From NCBI GenBank assembly GCA_000158135.1, contig DS999531.1, positions 576,775 to 640,774 of the forward strand: a stretch of DNA of 64,000 nucleotides, written 5' to 3'. Origin of the DNA: Rhodobacteraceae bacterium KLH11. Lineage in GTDB: Bacteria; Pseudomonadota; Alphaproteobacteria; Rhodobacterales; Rhodobacteraceae. Positions 1-9,557 of this stretch are shown here, piece after piece (position 1 is the first letter of the stretch; every line of letters starts with the position of its first letter). The position numbers were made by a program, and so were the translations under genes. Below the pieces are notes generated by a model that worked only from the letters and a program-made list of their open reading frames with translations, did not search any database and was not told the origin of the DNA.

Positions 1-8
1 GTCTTTCT

Positions 9-1702
<1,694 letters not shown>

Positions 1703-1713
<11 letters not shown>

Positions 1714-1867
1714 GCTCAAATCCTCCTTTTTTAATATGGTCTGATTTTACAATATCTGTGGACTCTTGTGGAGAGACTGCGCCGTCTGGCTTGCGCTTTT
1801 TTCCACAGTTTTCTTCAGGAAATTGAACCTCAAATCCCATATACAAGGAAAGCCGTAATTTGCGGCG
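1703..1867 (-). CDS. Possible small protein upstream of recombinase
   Basis: An open frame ends 11 bases inside the start region of the recombinase, so its last codons overlap the recombinase ribosome-binding site. It can begin at an internal Met near 1867 (about 54 residues) or at an ATG at 1957 that overlaps the resolvase start. The product is rich in K, R and E and matches no family I know. Position suggests a short leader cistron coupled to the recombinase; it may equally be chance. Confidence 0.25.
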
Positions 1868-1955
1868 CATTGGTTCAGCTAAACAGGCCAAATCAATGCG
1901 AAGACGGTCTTGCTCAGAAAGGTTCGTTTTTGAGCCACGCAGGAGGCCGCAGCCC

Positions 1956-2576
1956 ATGAGTATCTGGCCAATTATTGACGCACCAGGAAGACGGATCGGT
2001 TACGCCCGCGTGTCCACAAAAGACCAAAAACTGCGAATGCAACGCGATGCGCTGTCTGACGTGGCTTGTGAAAAAGTATTTGAGGACCATGGCGTATCCG
2101 GCAGCAAAGCCAGCCGCCAAGGTTTGGATGCCATGCTGAAAGAACTGCGTGAAGGCGATACGGTGGTGGTATTCAAACTAGACCGTCTGGGGCGCTCTGT
2201 CTTACATCTGTCCGACCTTTTGGTGCGGTTTAGAAATGAGGGCATCCATTTTTGCAGCCTCAGTGAAGGTATCAACACCACCACCCCCGGCGGCAAGCTA
2301 GTGTATCACCTCTTCAACGCCTTCGCCGAATTCCAGCGCGACATCATTGCCGAAAACACCATCGCCGGGCTGGAAGCGGCAAGGAAGCGCGGCACGCGTC
2401 TAGGCAGACCTCCGGTGTTGGATATTGAAACTGTTTTGGCCGCGCAGCGGCATATCAATCAGAACGGTGTTTCAATTTCGGCTGCTGCACGACGGATTGG
2501 GGCTTCACGTGCGACTCTGGGCCGACGGCTGGAAACGCTGAATGTTCGCCAAGATGAATTGACACACCCAATGTGA
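1956..2576 (+). CDS. Resolvase/invertase-family serine recombinase
   Basis: 206-residue small serine recombinase. The ATG at 1956 is chosen because AGGAGG lies at 1941-1946; longer frames upstream lack a site. The N-terminal catalytic domain begins RIGYARVST with the nucleophile serine, followed by the FKLDRLGRS motif and the long E-helix (FNAFAEFQRDII). The C-terminal 45 residues (GRPPVLD... then ISAAARRIGASRATLGRRL) form a Hin-type helix-turn-helix that binds the crossover site. It resolves or inverts DNA between paired sites. It is transcribed divergently from the large recombinase, and the AT-rich noncoding stretch after it could contain its site. Lower GC than the core genes indicates horizontal origin. 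Confidence 0.9.
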   Translation: MSIWPIIDAPGRRIGYARVSTKDQKLRMQRDALSDVACEKVFEDHGVSGSKASRQGLDAMLKELREGDTVVVFKLDRLGRSVLHLSDLLVRFRNEGIHFCSLSEGINTTTPGGKLVYHLFNAFAEFQRDIIAENTIAGLEAARKRGTRLGRPPVLDIETVLAAQRHINQNGVSISAAARRIGASRATLGRRLETLNVRQDELTHPM

Positions 2577-2942
2577 AAACGGTTTGTTTTTGACTTGTGA
2601 GACATCACTTGGATTTTAGATAATTCTTGATAGGAGCCGGAACTCTTTCGTTAGCGCAATAATCAGTGTCAGCTTGGTTTTTATCTGAAGCGACTAATTT
2701 TCCATTGTCGTTAGCGACGAAGCTGCGCTCAGAATTTACAATTAACCCGCGCTTAACATTTGGGTGTCATAATATGATATTAACAAATTTGATGGGGTAG
2801 TATTTACGAACTACGAGAAATTTTTTCCAATAATTGTGCATCCGGTTTTCATAGTGTTCTAAAGAAATCATTCGGCATTAGTAGTAGTCGTTACGACGAA
2901 CAGCACATTCTCGCGACAGCACCGAAATGGGCAGAGGGACCT
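2577..2942. other. AT-rich noncoding stretch after resolvase
   Basis: About 365 bases with clearly lower GC than the flanks. Short inverted motifs occur (for example TCGTTAGCGACGA near 2709-2721), which could be a resolvase res or crossover site, but no repeated 12-bp half-sites are certain. The right half is open in the frame of the following GNAT gene without an ATG. Confidence 0.4.
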
Positions 2943-3269
2943 TTGACTCATTTCCTGCTGGTGCGTGGTAAAAACGATGCAGGAACGGTCAGTATTGCCC
3001 CAGTAAGAGAAAAACCTCGTGGGTACGGTTTGACATTGATAGGCATCTCGCCGGAGTGGCAAGGGCAAGGCGTTGGCAAAATACTAGTGCGGGAAGCGGA
3101 AAAGTTGATCACTTCAATGGGTGGTGAGACTGTGTTTCTGAAAGCCAATTTCGCCGCCGTCGGATTCTATGAATCTTGTGGGTACAGAGCAGAAAACTGG
3201 GATTCTGATCCAAGACAACCCAACCTTCGGTTATCATCGGTTCAAATGAAACGGGAACTGCTTGTGTAG
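2943..3269 (+). CDS. GNAT-family N-acetyltransferase, possibly 5'-incomplete
   Basis: The product has the acetyl-CoA pyrophosphate-binding signature of GNAT enzymes (Q-G-Q-G-V-G, about residues 40-45 from the TTG start) followed by the helix and the NFAAVGFYESCGYR strand-turn typical of motif B. Members transfer an acetyl group to an amine; the substrate cannot be read from sequence. The only starts are TTG at 2943 or weaker codons; the frame stays open back to 2793 and the translation there looks protein-like, so the N-terminal strand may have lost its start codon. Base composition is low in GC, in line with the mobile region. Confidence 0.65.
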   Translation: MTHFLLVRGKNDAGTVSIAPVREKPRGYGLTLIGISPEWQGQGVGKILVREAEKLITSMGGETVFLKANFAAVGFYESCGYRAENWDSDPRQPNLRLSSVQMKRELLV

Positions 3270-3345
3270 CCGCGTACTCAAACGTTATCCTTATGCAGCA
3301 CATTAGCTATATGGAGGATTTGTAATAACGATTTCGCTTAGTCCC

Positions 3346-3660
3346 ATGAAGTGGTCGAACCTATCTCACATTGATGACGTTGAACCATTGGCCGCCTACG
3401 ATGAGACTGTGTTATCGGAGGTACGTGCGGTGTTGGAACGACATAACGCACTTGAAAGGTTCGGAGTATTTTTAGTGCATAAACACTTCGATCTCGACGT
3501 TGACGAGTACGTTCTCGAAGAGACAGACGAAGAGGCGCGTGAACAACGTTTAGTTGTGAGAAGAGATCGTGACCCAGATCGTAACACGATACAGACAATG
3601 TGGAAATTTCGTTCAGACGGAGAAACCATGGACACCGAATGCGTCCTTAGGTGTGTCTGA
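3346..3660 (+). CDS. Hypothetical protein, 3' end replaced by the IS
   Basis: An acidic open frame of 104 codons beginning at an ATG. No family is recognised. The segment rich in D, E and V in the middle (VHKHFDLDVDEYVLEE) looks like a real soluble protein, perhaps a small immunity-like or phage protein. The last three codons and the stop lie inside the left inverted repeat of the IS3 element at 3652, so the native C-terminus has been cut off. Confidence 0.45.
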   Translation: MKWSNLSHIDDVEPLAAYDETVLSEVRAVLERHNALERFGVFLVHKHFDLDVDEYVLEETDEEAREQRLVVRRDRDPDRNTIQTMWKFRSDGETMDTECVLRCV

Positions 3661-3735
3661 CGTCAGCGCCTTTGGGTCCAAATAGCGGTATTTGATAAGA
3701 GAGTGTTCTTGGCTCATCGTAACCACTGAGGAGTG
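3652..3735 (+). repeat. Left 84-bp terminal inverted repeat
   Basis: Reverse complement of 5155-5238 with no mismatch over 84 bases; it ends five bases before the orfA start codon, so the orfA ribosome-binding site (GAGGAG) lies in the repeat. IS3-family inverted repeats are usually 20-40 bp with mismatches. Confidence 0.95.
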
Positions 3736-3739
3736 GACG

Positions 3740-4105
3740 ATGAGAAAGACAAATAGGAGCCCCGGCGAGAAGATCGTCAAAGACATCAAGCGGGCGACAC
3801 GCAAACAGTACTCAGCCGAAGAGAAGATCCGGATCGTTCTGGATGGCCTTCGCGGAGAAGACAGCATTGCAGAGCTGTGCCGCCGTGAGGGGATTTCCCA
3901 AGGTGTTTACTACAAATGGTCGAAGGACTTCATGGAAGCCGGGAAGAAGCGGCTTGCCGGTGACACAGCACGTGCAGCGACAACCGACGAGGTCAAGGAC
4001 CTGCGGCGCGAAGCTCGCGATCTGAAAGAGGTTGTTGCGGAACAAACTCTCGAACTGCGCTTGCTCAAAAAAAGCATGACCGGCAATGGGGACGACCACG
4101 AATGA
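3740..4105 (+). CDS. IS3-family transposase OrfA
   Basis: 121-residue DNA-binding protein. The N-terminal half has the transposase_8 helix-turn-helix (YSAEEKIRIVLDGLRGED... then GISQGVYYKWSKDFM). The C-terminal third is a leucine-zipper-like coiled coil (VKDLRREARDLKEVVAEQTLELRLLKKS) as in IS3 OrfA. ATG at 3740 is chosen because GAGGAG precedes it. Its stop overlaps the orfB start as ATGA. An A7 run at 4067-4073 precedes a -1 frame that is open into orfB, so a fused OrfAB by frameshift is possible, though the heptamer phase is not ideal. Confidence 0.9.
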   Translation: MRKTNRSPGEKIVKDIKRATRKQYSAEEKIRIVLDGLRGEDSIAELCRREGISQGVYYKWSKDFMEAGKKRLAGDTARAATTDEVKDLRREARDLKEVVAEQTLELRLLKKSMTGNGDDHE

Positions 4106-5082
4106 GATACTCTGCATCTGAGAAGTTGGAGATCATTCGGTTGATTGAAGAAAGCCATCTGTCAGCACGTCGTACATTGGCCAAACTGGGTATCCCTCGC
4201 ACCACATTCTACCGATGGTACGACCGATACCTGCAGCGCGGAGAGGCTGGCCTTGAGGATCGGTCTCCCAAGCCAAAGCATGTCTGGAACCGCGTTCCTG
4301 ACGAGGTGAAGCGCAAGGTCGTCAGCTTCGCCTTGAAGGAAACAGAGCTGTCACCCCGCGAGTTGGCGGTGACGTTCACAGACCAAGAACGGTACTTTGT
4401 ATCGGAATCCACAGTGTATCGCACGCTCAAGGCACATGACCTGATCACCAGCCCTGCGTTCATCGTGCTGAAAGCCGCAAATGAGTTCGAGCATAAGACA
4501 ACGGCCATCAACCAGCTTTGGCAGACCGACTTTACCTATCTCAAGGTTCTGGGGTGGGGCTGGTTTTATCTCAGCACGATCCTGGACGATTACAGCCGCT
4601 ACATCATCTCGTGGAAGCTCTGCACGAACATGCGGGCTGAGGATGTGACAGACACCCTCAATTTGGCCTTGCAGGCATCTGGCTGTGATCAGGTCCATGT
4701 CGTCCACAAACCGCGCCTGCTGAGCGATAATGGGTCCAGCTATGTCTCTGGTGACCTCGCTGAATGGCTGCGAGACAAAGGCATGAAGCACTCACGCGGT
4801 GCGCCATATCACCCTCAGACACAAGGTAAAATCGAACGATGGCATCAAACCTTGAAGAACCGGATCTTGCTGGAAAACTACTTCCTACCAGGCGATCTCG
4901 AAGCCCAAATCGAAGCCTTCGTCGATCACTACAATCACCAGCGCTACCACGAGAGCCTGAACAACGTCACACCCGCCGACGTCTACTTTGGGCGTGACCA
5001 AGCCATTCTGGAACAACGAGAAAGGATCAAACAGAAGACGTTCAAAGCGCGACGCTGGCATCACAGCCAACGCGCAGCATAA
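4102..5082 (+). CDS. IS3-family transposase OrfB (DDE integrase core)
   Basis: 326 residues. An N-terminal helix-turn-helix (residues 1-50) and HTH_21-like segment are followed by the rve integrase core: first Asp in QTDFTYLKV, second in LLSDNGSSYVS, and Glu in QGKIERWHQTLKNR, giving the DDE triad. The C-terminal segment HYNHQRYHESLNNVTPADVYFGR is typical of IS3 members. It carries out cut and strand transfer of the element, alone or as an OrfAB fusion. The gene appears intact and the element could be active. Confidence 0.93.
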   Translation: MRYSASEKLEIIRLIEESHLSARRTLAKLGIPRTTFYRWYDRYLQRGEAGLEDRSPKPKHVWNRVPDEVKRKVVSFALKETELSPRELAVTFTDQERYFVSESTVYRTLKAHDLITSPAFIVLKAANEFEHKTTAINQLWQTDFTYLKVLGWGWFYLSTILDDYSRYIISWKLCTNMRAEDVTDTLNLALQASGCDQVHVVHKPRLLSDNGSSYVSGDLAEWLRDKGMKHSRGAPYHPQTQGKIERWHQTLKNRILLENYFLPGDLEAQIEAFVDHYNHQRYHESLNNVTPADVYFGRDQAILEQRERIKQKTFKARRWHHSQRAA

Positions 5083-5154
5083 TCAAACCGACCAGATGAG
5101 CCAAACACTCTCTTAGTTTACGCCGCTCCTGGTTCCAAAAACTCTGACGACGGA

Positions 5155-5238
5155 CACTCCTCAGTGGTTACGATGAGCCAAGAACACTCTCTTATCAAAT
5201 ACCGCTATTTGGACCCAAAGGCGCTGACGTCAGACACA
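5155..5238 (-). repeat. Right 84-bp terminal inverted repeat
   Basis: Exact inverted copy of 3652-3735. The length and identity suggest either a recent duplication or maintenance by gene conversion; the RNA of a read-through transcript would fold into a long hairpin. Confidence 0.95.
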
Positions 5239-5321
5239 TGATTTCCTTATATATCTCAAAAACTTACGCCAAACCAAAGGTTTATGTCGACCGACTCCTG
5301 CACAGGAGTCCTACACAGTGA

Positions 5322-5675
5322 CCCTAACAATGCCATCACTAACCAAGGACAAAAGATAGCGGTATCTTCTACCTCCGGGTGCGCGTTCCGGCTGATTTGA
5401 CGCGACTCGCAGGCAAGGCCGAGGTTACAAAGTCGCTCCGCACCCGAGAACCAGCCGAAGCAAGGGAGCGGTTTGCGGTCGAGTATGCCAAGTTACAAAG
5501 CGCTGGGCGTCCCTTCGAGCCAAACCGGAATCCCTCCCCCTCAAAAGCATCGTCGCGCTGTCAGGCCGGGTGTACTTCCGCTTGATGGAAATGCTGGAAC
5601 TTGAGCCGGGTGAACCGGAGGTCTGGCAACGTGTATGGGATCTACCGCGAGATTGGGCGGCAATTGGGTGGTAGG
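5322..5675 (+). pseudogene. Degraded tyrosine integrase, N-terminal part
   Basis: Pieces of a phage-type integrase N-terminal region are found in successive frames. An ATG at 5322 starts MPSLTKDK, then a frame change near 5352-5358 leads into FYLRVRVPADLTRLAG with TKSLRTREPAEARER, the usual DUF6538-like arm-binding segment. A second frame change near 5530 leads into a core-binding-like segment (IVALSGRVYFRLMEMLELEPGEPEVW) that stops at TAG 5672. The catalytic domain with R-H-R-Y is absent. It is a relic of an integrated element, left beside the IS3 copy. Confidence 0.65.
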
Positions 5676-5766
5676 CCAAAAGGCGGAAATCTCTACGTCA
5701 AGTGGCAAAGGTTGGATTTCAAAGCGCTCACAGCCCATGCCTACTCAAGAGAAAATATGTCGGGTC

Positions 5767-7143
5767 TTATGATGGTCCGATCATGAAACAGGTGACATTT
5801 CGCGCCTGTAATCGGCGACATGCCAAGTCGGCTTGTTCGCGGGTCATGCCCTGGAATGTTGCGTCGAAGCCGCGTGCACTTTGGTTTACCTTACGCAATG
5901 TGCCTTCCAGAGTAGTCATTTCCGACAGAGCTGTCTTCAGCAAAACCTTCTCGGCCTCGTATCGGGTCGTGTAACGGCCAACATTGACGCCCCACAGATG
6001 CCCGCCAGACGTGGACAGGCGGGTGACGACCTCCTGTTCGGGCTCAGGTTGTGCCACGGCTGCGGCCGGGGTCACCTGATCACCGGATGGTGCAATATCA
6101 GCAGCGGCTATGGCGGCGGCGATTCCGTCCTGAATCTTGGCTCCATTCTTCTCAGCTGCTTCGGTGACCGCTCCTGCAACCTGCACGCTTGGTGCCGCCA
6201 CGGGGCGCAAAACCGGGCGCAGGCTTGTTTTCGGGGGGCCTGCTCGGGCAACCTGGGTCACGCCCAGACCCGCATTTCCGGCATAGGCCGGGCGGGCGGG
6301 CTTGCGGATCGGCGCACGCGAGGGGGCACGGCGGAAACCCATATCCAGCAATTCTGCAACCCGGGCATTCCGCGATGCGCCTGATTTGCCACCAAAAACA
6401 GTTGCGATGATACGCTCGTCCTTACGTTTCGCGGAAGCAACCAGATTGAACCCTGCCGCGCGGGTATAGCCCGTTTTGATCCCGTCTGCGCCTTTATAGG
6501 CAGCCAACAGGCGGCGGTTGGTGTTTGGGACGGTTTTTATCCCGGCATGAGTCGATTGGCGCGAGAACAGATTATAATACTGCGGGTAATCATACAGCAG
6601 GTGACGGCCCAGCGTGGTCATGTCACGCGCGGTGGACAAGTGGCCTGTTTCGGTCAAACCATGCGCGTTCTTGAAGGTTGTCCGGCTCATCCCCATCGCC
6701 TTGGCGGTGCGTGTCATGCGACGGGCAAAGGCCGCTTCGGACCCGCTGATTGCGATGCCGATCGCCGTGGCCGCATCATTGGCCGATTTCACGGCGGCCG
6801 CCCGGATCAGATAGCGGAACTGGATGGTCTGCCCTGTTCGCAAGCCCAATTTCGAAGGCGGCTCTGAGGATGCCTTCTTGGTGATCCGAACCGGAGTGTC
6901 CAGCGTGATTTCGCCGTTCCGCACGGCTTCGAACGCGATATACAGCGTCATCATCTTGGTCAGTGATGCAGGATGCAGCCTTGTGTCGGCATTGCGGGAA
7001 TGCAGCACCTCGCCGGTGCGCGCATCAATTACCATGGCAGCGTAGGGCGCTGCCAGCCCCTTCAATGGCGCAAAAACAAGCAACCAAAGAAATGCTATAA
7101 GGAATAAGCCCATTCGGGCCGGAACTGTCCGCCGAATCTGCAC
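5767..7143 (-). CDS. D-alanyl-D-alanine carboxypeptidase with SPOR domain
   Basis: 458-residue serine peptidase of the S11 (PBP5/6, DacA/DacF) family that trims the terminal D-Ala from peptidoglycan stem peptides in the periplasm. A signal peptide covers about residues 1-32 (hydrophobic MGLFLIAFLWLLVF, cleavage near LAA). Catalytic motifs are all present: SLTK at 60-63, SAN at 120-122 and KTG at 223-225. A proline/alanine-rich linker (about 270-370) leads to a C-terminal SPOR domain (about 375-458) that binds denuded septal glycan, so the protein may act at the division site. The stop lies just beyond the mobile region, apparently marking the restart of core genome. Confidence 0.92.
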   Translation of the reverse strand: MQIRRTVPARMGLFLIAFLWLLVFAPLKGLAAPYAAMVIDARTGEVLHSRNADTRLHPASLTKMMTLYIAFEAVRNGEITLDTPVRITKKASSEPPSKLGLRTGQTIQFRYLIRAAAVKSANDAATAIGIAISGSEAAFARRMTRTAKAMGMSRTTFKNAHGLTETGHLSTARDMTTLGRHLLYDYPQYYNLFSRQSTHAGIKTVPNTNRRLLAAYKGADGIKTGYTRAAGFNLVASAKRKDERIIATVFGGKSGASRNARVAELLDMGFRRAPSRAPIRKPARPAYAGNAGLGVTQVARAGPPKTSLRPVLRPVAAPSVQVAGAVTEAAEKNGAKIQDGIAAAIAAADIAPSGDQVTPAAAVAQPEPEQEVVTRLSTSGGHLWGVNVGRYTTRYEAEKVLLKTALSEMTTLEGTLRKVNQSARGFDATFQGMTREQADLACRRLQARNVTCFMIGPS

Positions 7144-7394
7144 GATCTTTGCCTCTGTCTGCCTCGCGCCGCCGGGTTTTCCCGGTCAGCAATTTTTATT
7201 TTGATATCGCTCAGGCTAACACAGAGGCGGGTTTAAAGAAACCGAAAGCTGCGTATTCCCAGATCACATTTCCAACCCAGTCTGCGCTAGATATAGTAGC
7301 TCTGACGCCATCAGACACCACACCGGCGAATGCGACAAAATTCAGGCAAGTGCTGCGCCCGGATTTTCCCTGACTGCGGCGAAACGGCAACAGG

Positions 7395-8096
7395 TCAGGG
7401 AATCTCGGCCACCAGCGCCGCAAGGTCACCCAGATCGCACAGTTCGCGGAACCGTGGGCTGGTTGTCGGTGTCTCGGCCTGCTCGATCTCCCACACCAGC
7501 CCATGTGGAACATGCACGCCCCAGCACCCGGCCTGAATCGGTGCCACCACATCCGAACGCATCGAGTTGCCAACCATCATCGAAGCCGCAGGGCCATCCC
7601 CATGCTGAGAGAAAATCGCTTCATATGTCCGGGGTGTTTTTTCCGACACGATCTCGACCCGGTCGAACAGCTCGCCCAAACCGGATTGGGCCAGCTTGCG
7701 TTCCTGATCGATCAGATCACCCTTGGTGATCAGCAAAACCCTGTGAGTTTTGGCGACAGCCTCAATCGCATCGCGCGCATGCGGCAGCAGTTCTATCGGA
7801 TGGGCCAGCATTTCCTGCCCTGCGTCTATAAGCTGACGGATAATCCGCGCAGGCACACGATCTTCGGTTACCTCGATCGCTGTTTCGATCATCGACAGGG
7901 TGAAGCCTTTGATTCCATAGCCATAATGCCGGATGTTGCGCTTCTCGGCTGCCAGCAACCGCTCCATCAGATGGTCGTGTTCAGCATGATCGGCCAGCAG
8001 TTCAGCGAAATATGTCTGCGTCAGTTGAAAGAAACGCTCGTTATGCCACAGGGTATCGTCTGCATCGAACCCGACCGTTGTCAGCCCTTTATCCAT
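7395..8096 (-). CDS. HAD-family hydrolase
   Basis: 233-residue haloacid dehalogenase superfamily phosphatase. Motif I is FDADDTLWHN (nucleophile Asp at 11 and acid/base Asp at 13), motif II is in LLITKGD, motif III Lys is in SEKTPRTY, and motif IV is VGNSMRSDVV. The cap insert between motifs I and II (about residues 20-95) is helical, as in subfamily IA phosphatases of the YjjG or phosphoglycolate phosphatase type. Substrate unknown. It is on the same strand as the carboxypeptidase but 250 bases separate them, so an operon is uncertain. Confidence 0.88.
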   Translation of the reverse strand: MDKGLTTVGFDADDTLWHNERFFQLTQTYFAELLADHAEHDHLMERLLAAEKRNIRHYGYGIKGFTLSMIETAIEVTEDRVPARIIRQLIDAGQEMLAHPIELLPHARDAIEAVAKTHRVLLITKGDLIDQERKLAQSGLGELFDRVEIVSEKTPRTYEAIFSQHGDGPAASMMVGNSMRSDVVAPIQAGCWGVHVPHGLVWEIEQAETPTTSPRFRELCDLGDLAALVAEIP

Positions 8097-8188
8097 CCCA
8101 AATCCGCCTACTTGCTCTTTTCTCTGCCGACCGTGACGTTATATAAGCCCGGAAACAAACCGAAGCCTGAATCGGAAACTCTCAAGCA

Positions 8189-8530
8189 ATGCGCAACGAT
8201 CAGTGGATGATGTCTGACAACCCGGATGAGGACGACGATACGTCGATCCTTGTTCAGACGCGTCCAAAGACCCAGCGACCGCCGCTGTACAAGGTGTTGC
8301 TGCTGAATGACGACTACACCCCGATGGAGTTTGTGGTGCATGTGCTGGAGCGTTTCTTCGGCATGACCCACGCGCAGGCGTTCGAGATCATGCTGACCGT
8401 GCACAAGAAAGGCGTCGCCGTGGTTGGTGTCTTCAGCCATGAGATTGCCGAGACCAAAGTGGGGCAGGTGATGGATTTTGCCCGCAGGCATCAGCACCCG
8501 CTGCAATGCACCATGGAACGTGAAGAATAA
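8189..8530 (+). CDS. clpS: ATP-dependent Clp protease adaptor ClpS
   Basis: 113 residues; adaptor that delivers N-degron substrates (Leu, Phe, Tyr, Trp first residues) to ClpAP. The core is strongly conserved: [23 protein letters not shown] with the NDDYTPM substrate pocket, followed by [19 protein letters not shown], the ClpA-contacting segment. The flexible acidic N-terminal tail enters the ClpA pore. Starts at 8189 or ATGs at 8207/8210 are possible; the first has GGAAA nine bases upstream. clpA is not in the window. Confidence 0.95.
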   Translation: MRNDQWMMSDNPDEDDDTSILVQTRPKTQRPPLYKVLLLNDDYTPMEFVVHVLERFFGMTHAQAFEIMLTVHKKGVAVVGVFSHEIAETKVGQVMDFARRHQHPLQCTMEREE

Positions 8531-8557
8531 CGCACACGTTCGCAACCGGGTTTGCCC

Positions 8558-9520
8558 ATGTCCCCTCGTCTTGATCTTGCCCTGAACAGCGGGCTCAGCC
8601 TGTCGCAGTCGTTGACCGTGCTGGCTCCGACCCCTGATCACGACCTTTCGGGCCTGCCGCGCGCGGCGCTGGTGGTCCAGCCCTTCAAGCCGTTTCATGA
8701 TCATTTCGCCGCGCAGGGCTTTGCGGCAACTCCTGACGGCGATGCGCCCTGTCAGGATGCCATCGTCTTTTTACCCCGCGCCAAGGCGCTGGCCCGGGCA
8801 CTGGTCCATCAGGCGTGTCGCTGCGCCAGCGGGGTGGTGGTGGTAGACGGGGCCAAAACCGATGGCGTGGACAGCCTGCTGAAAGATATCCGCAAGCGGG
8901 TCCCCGTCGAGGGGCCGATCTCGAAAGCGCATGGCAAGATTTTCTGGTTTGGATCCGACGCAGATGCATTTGCCGACTGGGCCGCACCTGACGCGCAGAT
9001 GTCCGAGGGCTACCGGACGGCTCCGGGTGTGTTCTCTGCCGATGGGATCGACCCGGCCTCGGCCCTTCTGCTGCAATCCCTGCCGCAAAAGCGCGGCGCA
9101 CGCATCGCCGATCTGGGCGCGGGCTGGGGATTTCTGTCGGCCCATCTGATCGACGGGTCGCTGCACAGCCTGCATCTGGTTGAGGCCAACCACACCGCCC
9201 TCACCTGCGCCCGCGCCAACGTATCAGACCCGCGCGCGCAGTTTCACTGGGCTGACGCCACCACCTGGACTGCGCCCGAACCGCTGGACACAGTGATCAT
9301 GAACCCGCCTTTTCACACCTCGCGCAGTGCCGATCCGGCCCTGGGTCAGGGCTTTATCGCCAGCGCCGCCCGCAATCTGGCACGCAATGGTCATCTCTGG
9401 ATGGTCGCCAATCGTCACCTACCCTATGAGGCCACTCTGGCCGAGACCTTCGCGCGGGTTGAAGACGTTGCCGGAGATAACCGGTTCAAGGTTTTTCACG
9501 CCTCTCGCCCTCGGGGCTGA
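8558..9520 (+). CDS. rsmC: RsmC-like class I SAM-dependent methyltransferase
   Basis: 320 residues from the ATG at 8558 (a TTG two codons upstream is less likely). Two-domain layout of 16S rRNA m2G1207 methyltransferase RsmC/RlmG: an N-terminal pseudo-methyltransferase half, then the catalytic half with motif I ADLGAGWGFLS (about 184-194), acidic VEAN, and NPPFHTSRS (about 249-257), the N2-guanine methyltransferase signature. It probably methylates a guanine of small-subunit rRNA with S-adenosylmethionine. Follows clpS by 27 bases and may share its transcript. Confidence 0.82.
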   Translation: MSPRLDLALNSGLSLSQSLTVLAPTPDHDLSGLPRAALVVQPFKPFHDHFAAQGFAATPDGDAPCQDAIVFLPRAKALARALVHQACRCASGVVVVDGAKTDGVDSLLKDIRKRVPVEGPISKAHGKIFWFGSDADAFADWAAPDAQMSEGYRTAPGVFSADGIDPASALLLQSLPQKRGARIADLGAGWGFLSAHLIDGSLHSLHLVEANHTALTCARANVSDPRAQFHWADATTWTAPEPLDTVIMNPPFHTSRSADPALGQGFIASAARNLARNGHLWMVANRHLPYEATLAETFARVEDVAGDNRFKVFHASRPRG

Positions 9521-9557
9521 GGCCCGTTAACCTGCGCCAGAACTCAGGAGGATTCGC

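Larger units (their letters stand above)
3652..5238 (+). mobile_element. IS3-family insertion sequence
   Basis: A 1587-bp element bounded by perfect 84-bp inverted repeats (3652-3735 and 5155-5238) and carrying an orfA/orfB pair. Ends read TGT...ACA, consistent with IS3 elements. No 3-5 bp target duplication is visible: the flanks are ...TTAGG on the left and TGATT on the right. A hypothetical gene is interrupted on the left and a decayed integrase lies to the right, so the element may mark a deletion or recombination joint. Confidence 0.85.

Noticed and set aside
4067..4073. Certain programmed -1 frameshift site in IS3 orfA
   Set aside because: A7 is present and the -1 frame is open, but the codon phase is not the classic A-AAA-AAG and the ATGA overlap gives an alternative coupling, so it is only noted.
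3645..5245. Target-site duplication for the IS3 element
   Set aside because: Compared the flanks at both ends; ...TTAGG and TGATT... share no 3-5 base repeat.
7149..7373. 74-codon frame between dacF-like and HAD genes
   Set aside because: No ribosome site, no recognisable features, and lies in an upstream region of the carboxypeptidase gene.
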